A DNA stretch of 64,000 bases from contig CAXXPU010000006.1 in NCBI GenBank assembly GCA_963666875.2, forward strand, positions 1 to 64,000, read 5' to 3'. The notes under the pieces are model-generated. The model was not told the DNA's origin, did no database searches, and was given only the letters and a program-made list of their open reading frames with translations. Below are positions 45,352-55,152 of the stretch, piece after piece (within the stretch, counting starts at the first letter, position 1; the number at the start of each line of letters is the position of its first letter). Both the position numbers and the translations under genes were made by a program. The DNA is from G963662655 sp963666875 (lineage in GTDB: Bacteria > Cloacimonadota > Cloacimonadia > Cloacimonadales > JAIOQZ01).

Positions 45352-46419
45352 ATGGCGGACGAAGCACAAGAAAAAACTGAAAAACCAACTCCGCGGCGAA
45401 AAAGCAAAGCCCGGAAGGATGGGAACGTAGCGCAGAGCCCGGAGGTTCATACAGCCTTCTTTCTGTTGCTGGTGGTTCTCTATTTCAGCATTCTTGGCGG
45501 CTGGATGATGTCTCAGTTCATGAACAACACCGAAAGCATGCTTCGTACCATCGGCTCTCCGATCACCTTCCTCAGCATCCAGAACACCTACATCGAATCG
45601 CTGAAATATCTGGCGCTCGTATTTGGTCCTATCGCCGTCCTGCTGCTGGCTTCCACCTTCGCGAGTTCCTTCGTGCAGTTTGGCTGGCTGTTCGCGCCCA
45701 AGGCATTCAAGATGAACTGGGGACAGGTCTTCCAATTCAAGAATCAGCTTAAGAACATTTTTTCCATGGAAGCATTACAGCGGCTTGTCAAGAGCATCCT
45801 CAAGCTGATCATCCTGCTGTATATATCCTGGTTGACGGTGCGGCCGAAGCTTCACGAATTCATGGGGCTTCCGGACATGGAAGTTCAGCAAATCTTCTCC
45901 TTTGCCGGCAACCTGGTCATCAAGCTGCTCCTGAACATCCTGATCGCCTACATCTTCATCGCGATTGCCGACTTTGCCATCACCCATTACCTGCACATCA
46001 AGAAGCTCAAGATGTCCAAATCCGAAGTGAAGGACGAGCGGCGTCAGATGGAAGGTGATCCGCAGGTGAAGAGCAAGATCCGCCAATTGATGTTCACCGC
46101 GTCGCTCAAGCGGATGATGAAGGAAGTGCCCAAGGCGGACGTGGTGATCACCAATCCTGTTCATCTTGCGGTGGCGATACGATACAACATACAGGTAGAT
46201 GATGCGCCGATCGTTGTCGCGAAGGGCAAACGCCTGATCGCGGAGCGGATCAAGGAGCTGGCGCGTGCAAACGATATACCCATCGTCGAGGACAAACCGC
46301 TGGCAAGGCTGATTTTCAGCACGATCGAGATTGGTCAGCAGATCAGCGTCGAGCTTTACAGCGCCGTGGCGGAAATCCTGGCGTATGTCTATAATCTGAA
46401 GAACAAACGAGTGATGTGA
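45352..46419 (+). CDS. flhB: Flagellar export-gate protein FlhB
   Basis: The product has 355 residues. It starts with the typical EKTEKPTPRRKSKARKDGNV head, then four transmembrane segments (about 35-215) and a cytoplasmic domain. The autocleavage site reads TNPVHLAVAIRY: the usual NPTH has V instead of T. Otherwise the sequence is canonical (KMSKSEVKDERRQMEGDPQV, VVAKGKRLIAERIKELA, IVEDKPLARLIF). FlhB switches substrate specificity of the flagellar type III export apparatus in the inner membrane. Its stop lies two bases before flhA. Confidence 0.96.
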   Translation: MADEAQEKTEKPTPRRKSKARKDGNVAQSPEVHTAFFLLLVVLYFSILGGWMMSQFMNNTESMLRTIGSPITFLSIQNTYIESLKYLALVFGPIAVLLLASTFASSFVQFGWLFAPKAFKMNWGQVFQFKNQLKNIFSMEALQRLVKSILKLIILLYISWLTVRPKLHEFMGLPDMEVQQIFSFAGNLVIKLLLNILIAYIFIAIADFAITHYLHIKKLKMSKSEVKDERRQMEGDPQVKSKIRQLMFTASLKRMMKEVPKADVVITNPVHLAVAIRYNIQVDDAPIVVAKGKRLIAERIKELARANDIPIVEDKPLARLIFSTIEIGQQISVELYSAVAEILAYVYNLKNKRVM

Positions 46420-46420
46420 T

Positions 46421-48508
46421 ATGTTAGAAACAAAATCCAGACTCCAGGAAGCGCTCGCACGTAAGAGCGATTTCATGGTCGGTTCCGGTATTGTCCTGAT
46501 CCTTCTGGTCATGATGGTTCCGATGCCCAAGCTGCTGATCGACATCCTGCTGGTGTTCAATTTCATGATGGCGTTCGTCATCCTGCTGGCGCCGATCTAC
46601 ATCCTCAGACCGAGTGAATTTTCCGTATTCCCGGGATTGCTGCTGGTCATCACCCTTTTCCGGCTGTCGCTGAACGTCGCCACCACGCGGCTGATCCTCG
46701 GCGAAGCCGACGCCGGCGCCATCATCAACGCGTTCGGCTCTTTCCTGATCCGCGGTAACTACATCGTCGGGCTGATCATCTTCCTGATTCTGTTCATCAT
46801 CAACTTCAAGGTGATCACCGCCGGCTCGAGCCGTGTTGCGGAAGTGGCGGCTCGTTTTACATTGGACGCGATGCCCGGTAAACAGATGGCTGTCGATGCC
46901 GACCTGAACAACGGTATCATCACCGAGTCTGAGGCTCGTAAAATGCGCGAAGACATCCGTCGCGACGGCGATTTCTACGGCGCGATGGACGGTGCTGCCA
47001 AGTTCGTAAAGGGCGACGCCACCGCGGGTTTGATCATCACGTGCCTGAACATCATCGGCGGAATCATCATCGGCATGGTTCAGATGAAAATGCCGCTACT
47101 CAAGGCTTTGCAGACCTACACTATCCTCACCGTCGGCGACGGTTTGGTCGCGCAGATACCTGCCATCCTGATCTCGTCCGCCACCGGTATTATCGTAACC
47201 CGCGCCGGGACCAAGTCCGACCTGGGTGAAGAGCTTATCACGCAGGTCTTCAACGAGCCCAAGGCGCTATACGTGTCCGCGACGGTTATTGTTCTCTTCG
47301 GATTCGTGCCGGGAATGCCCTGGTACCTCTTCGGGCCGATGGGTCTCGGACTGGGGGCGTTCGCATGGTTCCTCCAGAAATCGATAAAGGCGAAAGTGAA
47401 GGAAGAGGAGAAACAGGTCGAGGAGCAGATTGTCGAAGAGCCGCAAGGTCCGCCGGATATGAGCGAATATCTGCAAGTCGATGCGCTGGAACTGGAGATC
47501 GGATACAGCCTGATCTCACTGGTGGATGAAAATCAGAAGGGCGACTTGCTTGATCGCATCACCAGCCTCAGGAAACAGATCGCGCTGGAGATCGGTATCA
47601 TCGTGCCACCCATCCGTGTGCGCGACAATATCTCACTCGTACCCAACCAGTACCTCATCAAGATTCGCGGCGAGCAGGTCGCAGCCGGCGACTGCCTGGT
47701 CAATCATTTCCTCGCGCTCGATCCGGGAACAGTCGAGAAACCGATCAAGGGCATCGAGACGCGCGAACCGGCGTTCGGACTGCCGGCCATCTGGATATCC
47801 GAGGACAAAAAGGATATCGCCGAGATGCACGGCTACACGGTGATCGAGCCTGCCGCGATGATCGCCACACACATCTCCGAGATTGTAAAGACCAGCGCCG
47901 ATCAAATTATTACTCGTCAGGACGTGCGCAAGCTGCTCGACAACGTGAAAAAGGACAACGAAGCAGTGGTCGGGGAGCTGGTTCCGGGCATGCTTTCTCT
48001 GGGCGCGGTGGAGCAGGTTCTGAAGAACCTCCTGCACGAGGGCGTTCCGATCCGCGATATGATTACCATTCTGGAGACACTCGCCGATTACGCGCCGTTC
48101 GTCAAGGATGTCGAGTCACTCACCGAATACGTCCGCTACGCACTGGCACGGACCATCGCGCGGAAATTCATCGCCAGCGACGGCACCGTTTACGGTATAA
48201 CCTTAGCGCCACAACTTGAGCAGCTATTCACCGACGTCGTGCAGCGCAACAAGCAGAAGCCGGGTCAGGTGAGCATTCCGCCCAATATCGTCAATTCCAT
48301 GTACGATGACCTCGCAGAGGCGGTCAAACAGATGAATCGCACCGGATTGCAGCCGGTTCTGATGGTGGCGCCGTTGATAAGGCGCTACGTGAAGCGATTG
48401 ATCGAACCCGCCATCGCGGCTCTGCCGGTGATCTCTTTCAACGAGATTCCGACACACATTCCACTGCAATCGCGCGTACAGGTCGAACTCGATCCGAAAG
48501 CGGCGTGA
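46421..48508 (+). CDS. flhA: Flagellar export-gate protein FlhA
   Basis: The product has 695 residues, the family length. The N-terminal part has about eight membrane segments (FVILLAPIYILRPSEFSVFP, LLLVITLFRLSLNVATTRLI) and the conserved FHIPEP loop around residues 149-200 (DAMPGKQMAVDADLNNGIIT, ARKMREDIRRDGDFYGAMDG). The cytoplasmic part from about 340 to the end includes IRDMITILETLADYAPFVKD. It forms the nonameric gate of the flagellar export apparatus. It is co-transcribed with flhB. No other flagellar genes are in the window. Confidence 0.97.
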   Translation: MLETKSRLQEALARKSDFMVGSGIVLILLVMMVPMPKLLIDILLVFNFMMAFVILLAPIYILRPSEFSVFPGLLLVITLFRLSLNVATTRLILGEADAGAIINAFGSFLIRGNYIVGLIIFLILFIINFKVITAGSSRVAEVAARFTLDAMPGKQMAVDADLNNGIITESEARKMREDIRRDGDFYGAMDGAAKFVKGDATAGLIITCLNIIGGIIIGMVQMKMPLLKALQTYTILTVGDGLVAQIPAILISSATGIIVTRAGTKSDLGEELITQVFNEPKALYVSATVIVLFGFVPGMPWYLFGPMGLGLGAFAWFLQKSIKAKVKEEEKQVEEQIVEEPQGPPDMSEYLQVDALELEIGYSLISLVDENQKGDLLDRITSLRKQIALEIGIIVPPIRVRDNISLVPNQYLIKIRGEQVAAGDCLVNHFLALDPGTVEKPIKGIETREPAFGLPAIWISEDKKDIAEMHGYTVIEPAAMIATHISEIVKTSADQIITRQDVRKLLDNVKKDNEAVVGELVPGMLSLGAVEQVLKNLLHEGVPIRDMITILETLADYAPFVKDVESLTEYVRYALARTIARKFIASDGTVYGITLAPQLEQLFTDVVQRNKQKPGQVSIPPNIVNSMYDDLAEAVKQMNRTGLQPVLMVAPLIRRYVKRLIEPAIAALPVISFNEIPTHIPLQSRVQVELDPKAA

Positions 48509-48541
48509 TAATCCAACTTCCGAATACTTGAGAACGTTTTA

Positions 48542-48649
48542 TGTAGGGGCAGGTCCCTGTGCCTGCCCTCTCTCATCTCTCATACAGCGTTGAACATGAC
48601 AACATGCCCGAGAGAAGGGAATGGGCAGGCACAGGGACCTGCCCCTACA
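48542..48649. repeat. Perfect 27-bp inverted repeat, REP-type
   Basis: Arms at 48542-48568 and 48623-48649 are exact inverted copies (core GGGGCAGGTCCCTGTGCC) around a 54-base loop that itself has weak pairing. It lies between the converging flhA and permease genes and can serve as a terminator for both. Similar arms occur repeatedly in many bacterial genomes, from general knowledge. Confidence 0.92.
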
Positions 48650-48670
48650 AAATCCTTCGAAGTTCGTTTT

Positions 48671-51037
48671 CTACTCGTACTTCAAGGTTTTCGTCGGTGC
48701 CGTGAAGGCAACTTTGAGTGTTTGCCAGCTTACAGTCAGGACTGCGATGAAGAAGGTGATGCCGGTGGTTAAAAGGAACGGCATGAGTGTTATCTTGACC
48801 TGATACGGATACGACGAGAGGAATTCCCTCATCAGATACCACGCGACCGGCCAGGCGAAGAGGTTGGCGACCAGCACCCACTTGCAGAAATCCAGGATCA
48901 TACTGAAACTGAGTCGGGTAATGGAAGCGCCAAGCACCTTACGGATGCTGATCTCGCGCCGTCTTTGCGAAGAGATGTAGGATGCCAGACCGAAGAGCCC
49001 CAGGCTCGATATAAAGAGCGCCAGAATCGCGAAGATGCCCACCAGGTTCATGAAACGCTGGCTGGAGCTGTAGAGGTTTTCCAGTCTTTCGTCGATGAAC
49101 GCGTAGCTGAAGGGATAGTTCGGGTTGTGCTTGGTTGTGACCTTCTCGATGTATTCCAGGGTTTCCGAAATCTTGTGGGGCAGTATCCTCATTGTGATAT
49201 AGCGGAACGGCGTGAATTCGAAGACCGTGTTGTTGTCGGTACACATGATCATGAGCGGTTCCATCTCGTGTTCCAGCGACTTGTAGTAGAAATTCTCCAC
49301 AATGCCGATAACCTGACATGAAATATCCCTGTAAAACAGCTTCATGCCGATCGGATTCTCCACCCCGATTCTGTGAGCGAATTCCTCGTTGATCACGACA
49401 TTCTCGCTGTTTTTCTGATACTTGTCGTCGGAGAAATAGTCGCCCTGAATCAGGTCGATATCCATCGTCTCGAGATAGTCGTAATCGGCGTTGAGGATCG
49501 TTACCAGAAAGACTTGATCCTCGCGACGTCCTTCCCAATCCCAGCCGGAGCTGTTGTACCAGATACCCGTGGGAAGATGGGATGTAAGCGTGGCGCTGAG
49601 GATACTTGGCGATGCGAGGAGATCGTTTTTCCAGCTTTCTGCATGATCGATCAGGTTACCCTCGACCGCGACGCTGACCAGGTTGTCCCGGTTGAAGCCG
49701 AGGTCTTTCCCGATCATGAAGCGGATCTGCTGCATGAATATAATCAGGCAGATGAACAGGATCGAGCTGATAACGTACTGGATGATCACCAGCAACTTAC
49801 GGAGTATCGATTTTCCGCCGATCTTGAAATCGGGGTTATTCAGCACCTGCACAGGATTGAAGCTGGATAGCAGGAACGCGGGATAGAGGCTGGCGAGAAT
49901 GCCGGACAGTAGTGTTATTCCGAGGATGATCATACCCAGCTTGAAAGTGAAGAAGTTCGCGAAGGTGAACGACTCGCCCGTCTGGCTGTTGAAAAGCGGC
50001 AACGACAATTCCACAAACAGGAGGCTGATCAGCAGCGACACGAACGCGACCAGGATCGATTCGCTCATGAATTGTACGATCAACTTCATTCGGCTGCTGC
50101 CGTGAACTTTGCGGATGCCGATCTCGCGCGAGCGTTTGAGCGCCGCGGCGGTGGAGAGATTGGTGAAGTTGATCACCGCGATCAGGATGATGAAGATGCA
50201 GATGTTGATCAGCACCATGACGCGGCGGGAATAGCCGTAGAGCACCATGTGGATGTCTTTGTATGGATAGAGCGTCGGCTCCAGATCACTGGCAGGATAC
50301 GACTGCCGGCATCGCCCGGCGAGCAGGCTGTCGAGCTGCGCGATATCTGTTCCGTCTTTCAGCAGGATGAAAGACCGGAAGCTGCAATTATACCAGGTCT
50401 GCGTGTAGTCGTCGTGATCGACGTACTCTTCGAGGAATTTCAGCGGAACCGCGAAGTCGTACCAGATATACGAATTACCGGGGATATCCTTGAAAACACC
50501 CACTACCTCGAAGCTGAAGGTCTCGTCGATGATGATGGTCCTGCCGATCGGATCGGTATCGCCGAAGATCTTCTTCGCTTTCGATTCGGACAGCGCGATA
50601 ACATGGGGATTGGTCTCCCCCGCCTTGAAATCGCCCAGCACGAATGGAAATGAGAAGATATCGAACAGCGATGGATCGATCATGCTGATATTTTCCTTGA
50701 ACGCGTTACCGCCTGCCTGGATCAGGACGCGATATGTGCCGGTGCTTATGCGACCGGCCCTGATGATTTGCGGAAACTCGCATTCGATCGCAGGCGCAAG
50801 TGCGGGTGGCGATCCGAGAACGAAGTTCTTCTCCGGTCCGTAATATACAAACGAGGATACCATATAGATATCGTCGATTTGCTCGTGAAACTGATCGCAG
50901 GAATACTCGTACTGGACCCAGAAGGTGATCAGAATCGTGGCTGCGAAGCTGATCGCCAGACCCAGTATATTGATCGTGGAGTGTAGCTTGTTGCGAAAGA
51001 TATTCCTGATCGCGATCACGAAGAAATTGCGGAACAT
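48671..51037 (-). CDS. FtsX/MacB-type ABC permease, two-lobed
   Basis: The product has 788 residues from ATG 51037 (GGAGGCTGG upstream); the longer frame to 51163 has no ribosome site. Two FtsX-type lobes are present: an N-terminal membrane segment (INILGLAISFAATILITFWV), a periplasmic MacB_PCD-like domain, three segments around 280-420 (ALKRSREIGIRKVHGSSRMK), then a second periplasmic domain and a repeat of the core (SQRRREISIRKVLGASITRL near 700). No ATPase gene is adjacent, so it must use one encoded elsewhere. Export function is inferred, and the substrate is unknown. Confidence 0.93.
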   Translation of the reverse strand: MFRNFFVIAIRNIFRNKLHSTINILGLAISFAATILITFWVQYEYSCDQFHEQIDDIYMVSSFVYYGPEKNFVLGSPPALAPAIECEFPQIIRAGRISTGTYRVLIQAGGNAFKENISMIDPSLFDIFSFPFVLGDFKAGETNPHVIALSESKAKKIFGDTDPIGRTIIIDETFSFEVVGVFKDIPGNSYIWYDFAVPLKFLEEYVDHDDYTQTWYNCSFRSFILLKDGTDIAQLDSLLAGRCRQSYPASDLEPTLYPYKDIHMVLYGYSRRVMVLINICIFIILIAVINFTNLSTAAALKRSREIGIRKVHGSSRMKLIVQFMSESILVAFVSLLISLLFVELSLPLFNSQTGESFTFANFFTFKLGMIILGITLLSGILASLYPAFLLSSFNPVQVLNNPDFKIGGKSILRKLLVIIQYVISSILFICLIIFMQQIRFMIGKDLGFNRDNLVSVAVEGNLIDHAESWKNDLLASPSILSATLTSHLPTGIWYNSSGWDWEGRREDQVFLVTILNADYDYLETMDIDLIQGDYFSDDKYQKNSENVVINEEFAHRIGVENPIGMKLFYRDISCQVIGIVENFYYKSLEHEMEPLMIMCTDNNTVFEFTPFRYITMRILPHKISETLEYIEKVTTKHNPNYPFSYAFIDERLENLYSSSQRFMNLVGIFAILALFISSLGLFGLASYISSQRRREISIRKVLGASITRLSFSMILDFCKWVLVANLFAWPVAWYLMREFLSSYPYQVKITLMPFLLTTGITFFIAVLTVSWQTLKVAFTAPTKTLKYE

Positions 51038-51236
51038 CCAGCCTCCAATGTGGATTTTATCCCAGACTATAGATGCAAGTTGCATGCCACCTGTCAAGCC
51101 GGATATAAAGCAAGACAGGAATAATCGATCGTTCATTAACGTACAAAACCGTACGGATGTCATTGGATCGCGGTGATGATCAATTCTTTCTTGACATCTT
51201 CATATTTGATGAACACACATTGACATAGAGGTAGAT

Positions 51237-51950
51237 ATGACAGATAAAACAAAGCAACCGCTCCAATTCGCCTACACATTCATCTTCGGAAACGGAGAAA
51301 CACAGAGTATTCACATCTCGTTGAAGCCGGATTCGCTGGAATTGATCCGCGAGCCGTACAAAGACCTTCCGGAGTGGACGAAACTCGAATACAGCAAGTG
51401 CCCCAACTGCACCCTGAACAAGGAAGAGCACCCCTACTGCCCGGTGGCAGCCAGCCTGGTCGATATCATCGATTATTTCAAACACCTGGTGTCATTCGAA
51501 AAGGCGGAAGTACGCGTCGAAGCCAAGGAACGAACCTACGTTCAGAAGATCGATCTGCAGAAGGGCGTCAGCTCCATGATGGGCATCTTCACCGTGTCAT
51601 GCGGCTGTCCGGTGCTCTCCACGCTTCGCCCCATGGTGCGGTTCCATCTGCCGTTCGCATCGCTGGAAGAGACTATGTACCGCTGGATATCGATGTACCT
51701 GGTGCGGCAGTTTTTCCGTAAGAAAAACGGTTGTGAACCGGACTGGGAGCTGAAGGAACTCACCCGCGATCTGGAGCGGATCCACGTCGTCAACACCACG
51801 CTCCTGAAGCGCATCAAGAACCAGCGTGCGAAGGATACGCATATCAACGCGCTGATCATCCTCGATATCTTCGCGGAGTTCATCGCGCAGTCGTTTATAC
51901 GGGACAACCTGTCCAAGATCGAATACCTGTTTGAAGAAACGATCAAATAG
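51237..51950 (+). CDS. Uncharacterised protein with CPNC/CP cysteine pairs
   Basis: The product has 237 residues and is not assigned with certainty. Near residues 56-71 it has CPNCTLNKEEHPYCPVAAS and near 120 VSCGCPVLSTLRP, a spacing that could bind a metal or form disulphides. The rest is helical (MYRWISMYLVRQFFRKKNGC). It has no signal peptide or membrane segment. It may belong to the DUF6901 group (a memory-based guess). It starts 23 bases after a TTGACAT-containing region and precedes the secreted gene 51986 by 35 bases, perhaps in one transcript. Confidence 0.8.
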   Translation: MTDKTKQPLQFAYTFIFGNGETQSIHISLKPDSLELIREPYKDLPEWTKLEYSKCPNCTLNKEEHPYCPVAASLVDIIDYFKHLVSFEKAEVRVEAKERTYVQKIDLQKGVSSMMGIFTVSCGCPVLSTLRPMVRFHLPFASLEETMYRWISMYLVRQFFRKKNGCEPDWELKELTRDLERIHVVNTTLLKRIKNQRAKDTHINALIILDIFAEFIAQSFIRDNLSKIEYLFEETIK

Positions 51951-51985
51951 AACATCAACCGAGCACTGATTATTTGGGAGGAAAA

Positions 51986-54496
51986 ATGAAGAATCTTGTT
52001 ATGATCGCACTTACAATTTTATGTACCGTTCTGGGCGGTATCGAAGTATCCGGAAATCAAAGCGGAACCTGGACTTCCGACAACAATCCATATCAGGTGG
52101 TCGGCGATATCACGGTTCCTTCCGGAAGTACGCTCGAGATAGAAGCAGGCGTCAATGTCGAGGTGATGGGCGACTACCGGATCCAGGCCGAAGGCTGTAT
52201 CACCGCCATCGGCACCGACAGCGCTCCAGTCAGCTTCTACTCCCCCACCGAGAGCCAGTGGACCGGCATTCGGCTGGACAACGACCAGACCGATAATCAG
52301 CTTCAATACTGCGTGATTCAGCACGCTGAATACGGGGTGAATATCCTGCACACACAGGTATTGATCCGATACTGCCATTTCAACAACAACGAGAAGGGCA
52401 TCCAGGTCTTCGGACTGAACGAGGACGACCCGCCCCTTGCGACAATACGAAACAACCTCATCGAGAACTGCCAGCAGAACGGCATCCTGATCGTGGAGAG
52501 CAACCCTTATATTACCGACAACTATATCACGCAATGTGCGCTGGACGGTACCGCGAGAGCCGGTATCCAGCTCAGTTGCCAGAGCAACGGCGGTATTTGC
52601 ATGCCAACCATCGAAAATAACGCGATCTACAACAACGTCTGGCAGGGGATCACCGCCTGGGACATCTACGCTTCCGGCACGATCTCCCCGATCGTCAGAA
52701 ACAACATTATCGAACAGAACCTTACCGGCGTCTATCTTTACGATGCTTCGGGTTACTTCTATGACAACGTGATCCGGGACAATTTCGTATCGGGCAACGC
52801 CAACTCCGGCGCAGGCGTCATGCTCTACGGCTCCACCACCTTCCCCACCTTCGCACGGAACATCATCACCGGGAATTTCTGCGGTTTTTATATCATCAAC
52901 GGAGCCGGAGCCGACCTCGGAAACCTCTCCGACGCCGATACCGATAACGACGGACGCAATATCATCTACGGCAACATCGACGAAACCAACACCACATACA
53001 GCATCTACTCCGGCTCGACCCAGCAGATCAAGGCGGAAAACTGCTTCTGGGATTCCCCCAACCCCGACGAAATCGACGACACGATCATCGGCAACGTCGA
53101 TTACGATCCCCTCTACAGCACGGAGTACACCGCGGTGTCGTACATTACTGGCAATTATCCTGAAACGGAAAACGAGGTAGAAGTATTCCTGTATGACGCC
53201 ATTACCTATCAAATCGCTTCCTCGGCTCAGCTCCTGCCGGATTACGAGTACTTCTTGTCGGTTCCGCAGACCGGTGCGTACTATGTATTCGCTATCGAAC
53301 ATGCACCGGATGGCGATCGTTACGGCATCAGCCTGGACTTCAACCACGTCGATATGTACATTATCTTTGAGAACACGAACGGATACACAGCCGATATATG
53401 GGAGTTTGCTGATGAAATACCCCTCACGATCGAGGTAAGCCAGCCATTCGACCATGACGGTACGGAATACTACCCGCTGTACATCAGCATGAGCGTGTTC
53501 TTCCATCAGCAGATGTTTCTGGCCGTCGAGGACGAGGGCATCCGTATCGGTGGATTTGCCGTCTATGAGACCGGCGAGCTCGATACGCTCTGGCTAGACG
53601 AAACCGCGTGGTTCGTACGCAACGACGACCCGCAACCCGGCGATACCTGGGTATCCGCGGATATCATCGACGGAGAGGTTGCTATGACCGAGGCTGTCGT
53701 GGCCCAGAGCGCCGATGACAACTTTCTCGTGGTCGATTACTACTACAACGACCAACTCGACACGCGGAGAGTGTTCGAGTCGGGACCAGGCATGGTTAGC
53801 CAGATGATTCTGGATGACTGGGCGCTGGACATGGACAACGAACTCGATGAATCGGCAATCTATGGGGGAGATGGGTATTTCCCCGTCTATATCGGCAACG
53901 TCTGGTGTATGACGAATCCAATTCCGCCGATCTATCCGCACGATCTATATTTCTGGCAAATCGAGAACGCGCAGCACATGCTGGTATGGGATCCGCCGGC
54001 TCCGGTTGATGACGCCGAATGGCAGGGATATCGGGTCTATCAGGACGATGTACTGCTTGCCGATCTCGCGTTCGAAGAATTCTGGTACGAAGTCGAAGTG
54101 CCTGCCGGAGAACACGAGTATTATATCACTGCTTATACAGCCGATGGTGAAACCGATCCCACCAACACCATCACCATCGAATACCTCAGCATCCAGGACG
54201 ATCCGGAACCGTCGGTTCCGTTTGTGCTGGATATCTATCCCAACCCGATGAACCTCTCGCGGCAGGACGGGATGTCCTTCAGCATCGCCTCGCAGAAAGC
54301 GCCGACCGTCAGTCTCTACAACGTCAGAGGACAGAAAATCCGCTCCTGGACACCGGAGAAGGACGCCTCGGGCAAGTACATGATCCGCTGGGATGGCTCC
54401 GATCAAGCCGGAAAGACGGTCTCAAGCGGTATATACTTCGCGCGGGTCGAGGGAAGCAAGCAAACGCTGGTCAAGAAAGTCATCCTGCTGCGATGA
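51986..54496 (+). CDS. Secreted beta-helix protein with sorting domain
   Basis: The product has 836 residues from ATG 51986 (GGGAGG upstream), with a signal peptide (MKNLVMIALTILCTVLGGIE). Residues about 25-370 form a parallel beta-helix (LQYCVIQHAEYGVNILHTQV, NNAIYNNVWQGITAWDIYAS, NIITGNFCGFYIINGAGADL). About 380-650 are beta domains, about 670-740 is fibronectin type III-like (YRVYQDDVLLADLAFEEFWY), and the sorting domain follows (YPNPMNLSRQDGMSFSI, LYNVRGQKIRSWT, SSGIYFARV, VKKVILLR). It is a relative of the 1-9626 array but lies far from it and on the opposite strand. An export and surface role is inferred. Confidence 0.93.
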   Translation: MKNLVMIALTILCTVLGGIEVSGNQSGTWTSDNNPYQVVGDITVPSGSTLEIEAGVNVEVMGDYRIQAEGCITAIGTDSAPVSFYSPTESQWTGIRLDNDQTDNQLQYCVIQHAEYGVNILHTQVLIRYCHFNNNEKGIQVFGLNEDDPPLATIRNNLIENCQQNGILIVESNPYITDNYITQCALDGTARAGIQLSCQSNGGICMPTIENNAIYNNVWQGITAWDIYASGTISPIVRNNIIEQNLTGVYLYDASGYFYDNVIRDNFVSGNANSGAGVMLYGSTTFPTFARNIITGNFCGFYIINGAGADLGNLSDADTDNDGRNIIYGNIDETNTTYSIYSGSTQQIKAENCFWDSPNPDEIDDTIIGNVDYDPLYSTEYTAVSYITGNYPETENEVEVFLYDAITYQIASSAQLLPDYEYFLSVPQTGAYYVFAIEHAPDGDRYGISLDFNHVDMYIIFENTNGYTADIWEFADEIPLTIEVSQPFDHDGTEYYPLYISMSVFFHQQMFLAVEDEGIRIGGFAVYETGELDTLWLDETAWFVRNDDPQPGDTWVSADIIDGEVAMTEAVVAQSADDNFLVVDYYYNDQLDTRRVFESGPGMVSQMILDDWALDMDNELDESAIYGGDGYFPVYIGNVWCMTNPIPPIYPHDLYFWQIENAQHMLVWDPPAPVDDAEWQGYRVYQDDVLLADLAFEEFWYEVEVPAGEHEYYITAYTADGETDPTNTITIEYLSIQDDPEPSVPFVLDIYPNPMNLSRQDGMSFSIASQKAPTVSLYNVRGQKIRSWTPEKDASGKYMIRWDGSDQAGKTVSSGIYFARVEGSKQTLVKKVILLR

Positions 54497-54500
54497 TACA

Positions 54501-54956
54501 ATGAGCGTTGCCGATTACCTCCGGTATATCCTGCTCAGGCTGAAGCGGGAATGGGCTTATAGCTTTGCTCCGGATAAACTGGAGGTGATCGGACAATGCA
54601 AACAGTGCGGCGACTGCTGCCGAAGCCTGATGTTGATCGATGGCAGGGGCGTGGTAAGATCGAAACGCTATTTTCGAAGACTACAAAAAAAGGATCAATT
54701 CTACCGCAATCTGGAGATCGTCGGAACCGACCGCAACGGCATTCTTGTATTCAATTGCAAGCTGATCGGCGAGGATGGTCGTTGCACGAATTACGAAGAG
54801 CGTCCGGACATTTGCCGCGATTTTCCCGACCTGCTGATGTTTCGCTTCGGGGGAGAACTGGATGTAGATTGCGGATACAAGGTTCGCACGAAAGTAGATT
54901 TCAAGGAAGTCCTGAAGAAAAAGATCGATCGTCAAAGCAAGAGGAGAAAAATATAG
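54501..54956 (+). CDS. YkgJ-type cysteine-cluster protein
   Basis: The product has 151 residues from ATG 54501, five bases after the preceding stop. The family signature is clear: CKQCGDCCRSL near residue 34, FNCKLIGEDGRCTNYEERPD near 85, ICRDFP near 104 and a final DCGY. These cysteines bind zinc or an iron-sulphur cluster. The function of the family is unsettled. It is probably co-transcribed with the secreted protein before it. The 196 bases after it, to 55152, show no gene and no clear hairpin. Confidence 0.88.
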   Translation: MSVADYLRYILLRLKREWAYSFAPDKLEVIGQCKQCGDCCRSLMLIDGRGVVRSKRYFRRLQKKDQFYRNLEIVGTDRNGILVFNCKLIGEDGRCTNYEERPDICRDFPDLLMFRFGGELDVDCGYKVRTKVDFKEVLKKKIDRQSKRRKI

Positions 54957-55152
54957 AGTAACATAAAAAACGAGCCGAATACAAAATAGATATAAAATAA
55001 AGATGCTGTAAATATGGCGCCGAAAAATAACAAGCGTTTAAACAATGCTCGGCCGTGAAATAAACCTTCTCAATGATACGTCGAAATCGCGCCCTGGCGA
55101 GACGATTATCATGCGGTAGTGAAAAGATACTGCCAATGGCGGGATCGCGCTT

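Noticed and set aside
52019..53506. 495-codon open frame opposite the secreted beta-helix gene
   Set aside because: It is a shadow of the real gene on the plus strand, with a low-complexity Val/Asp composition and no ribosome site.
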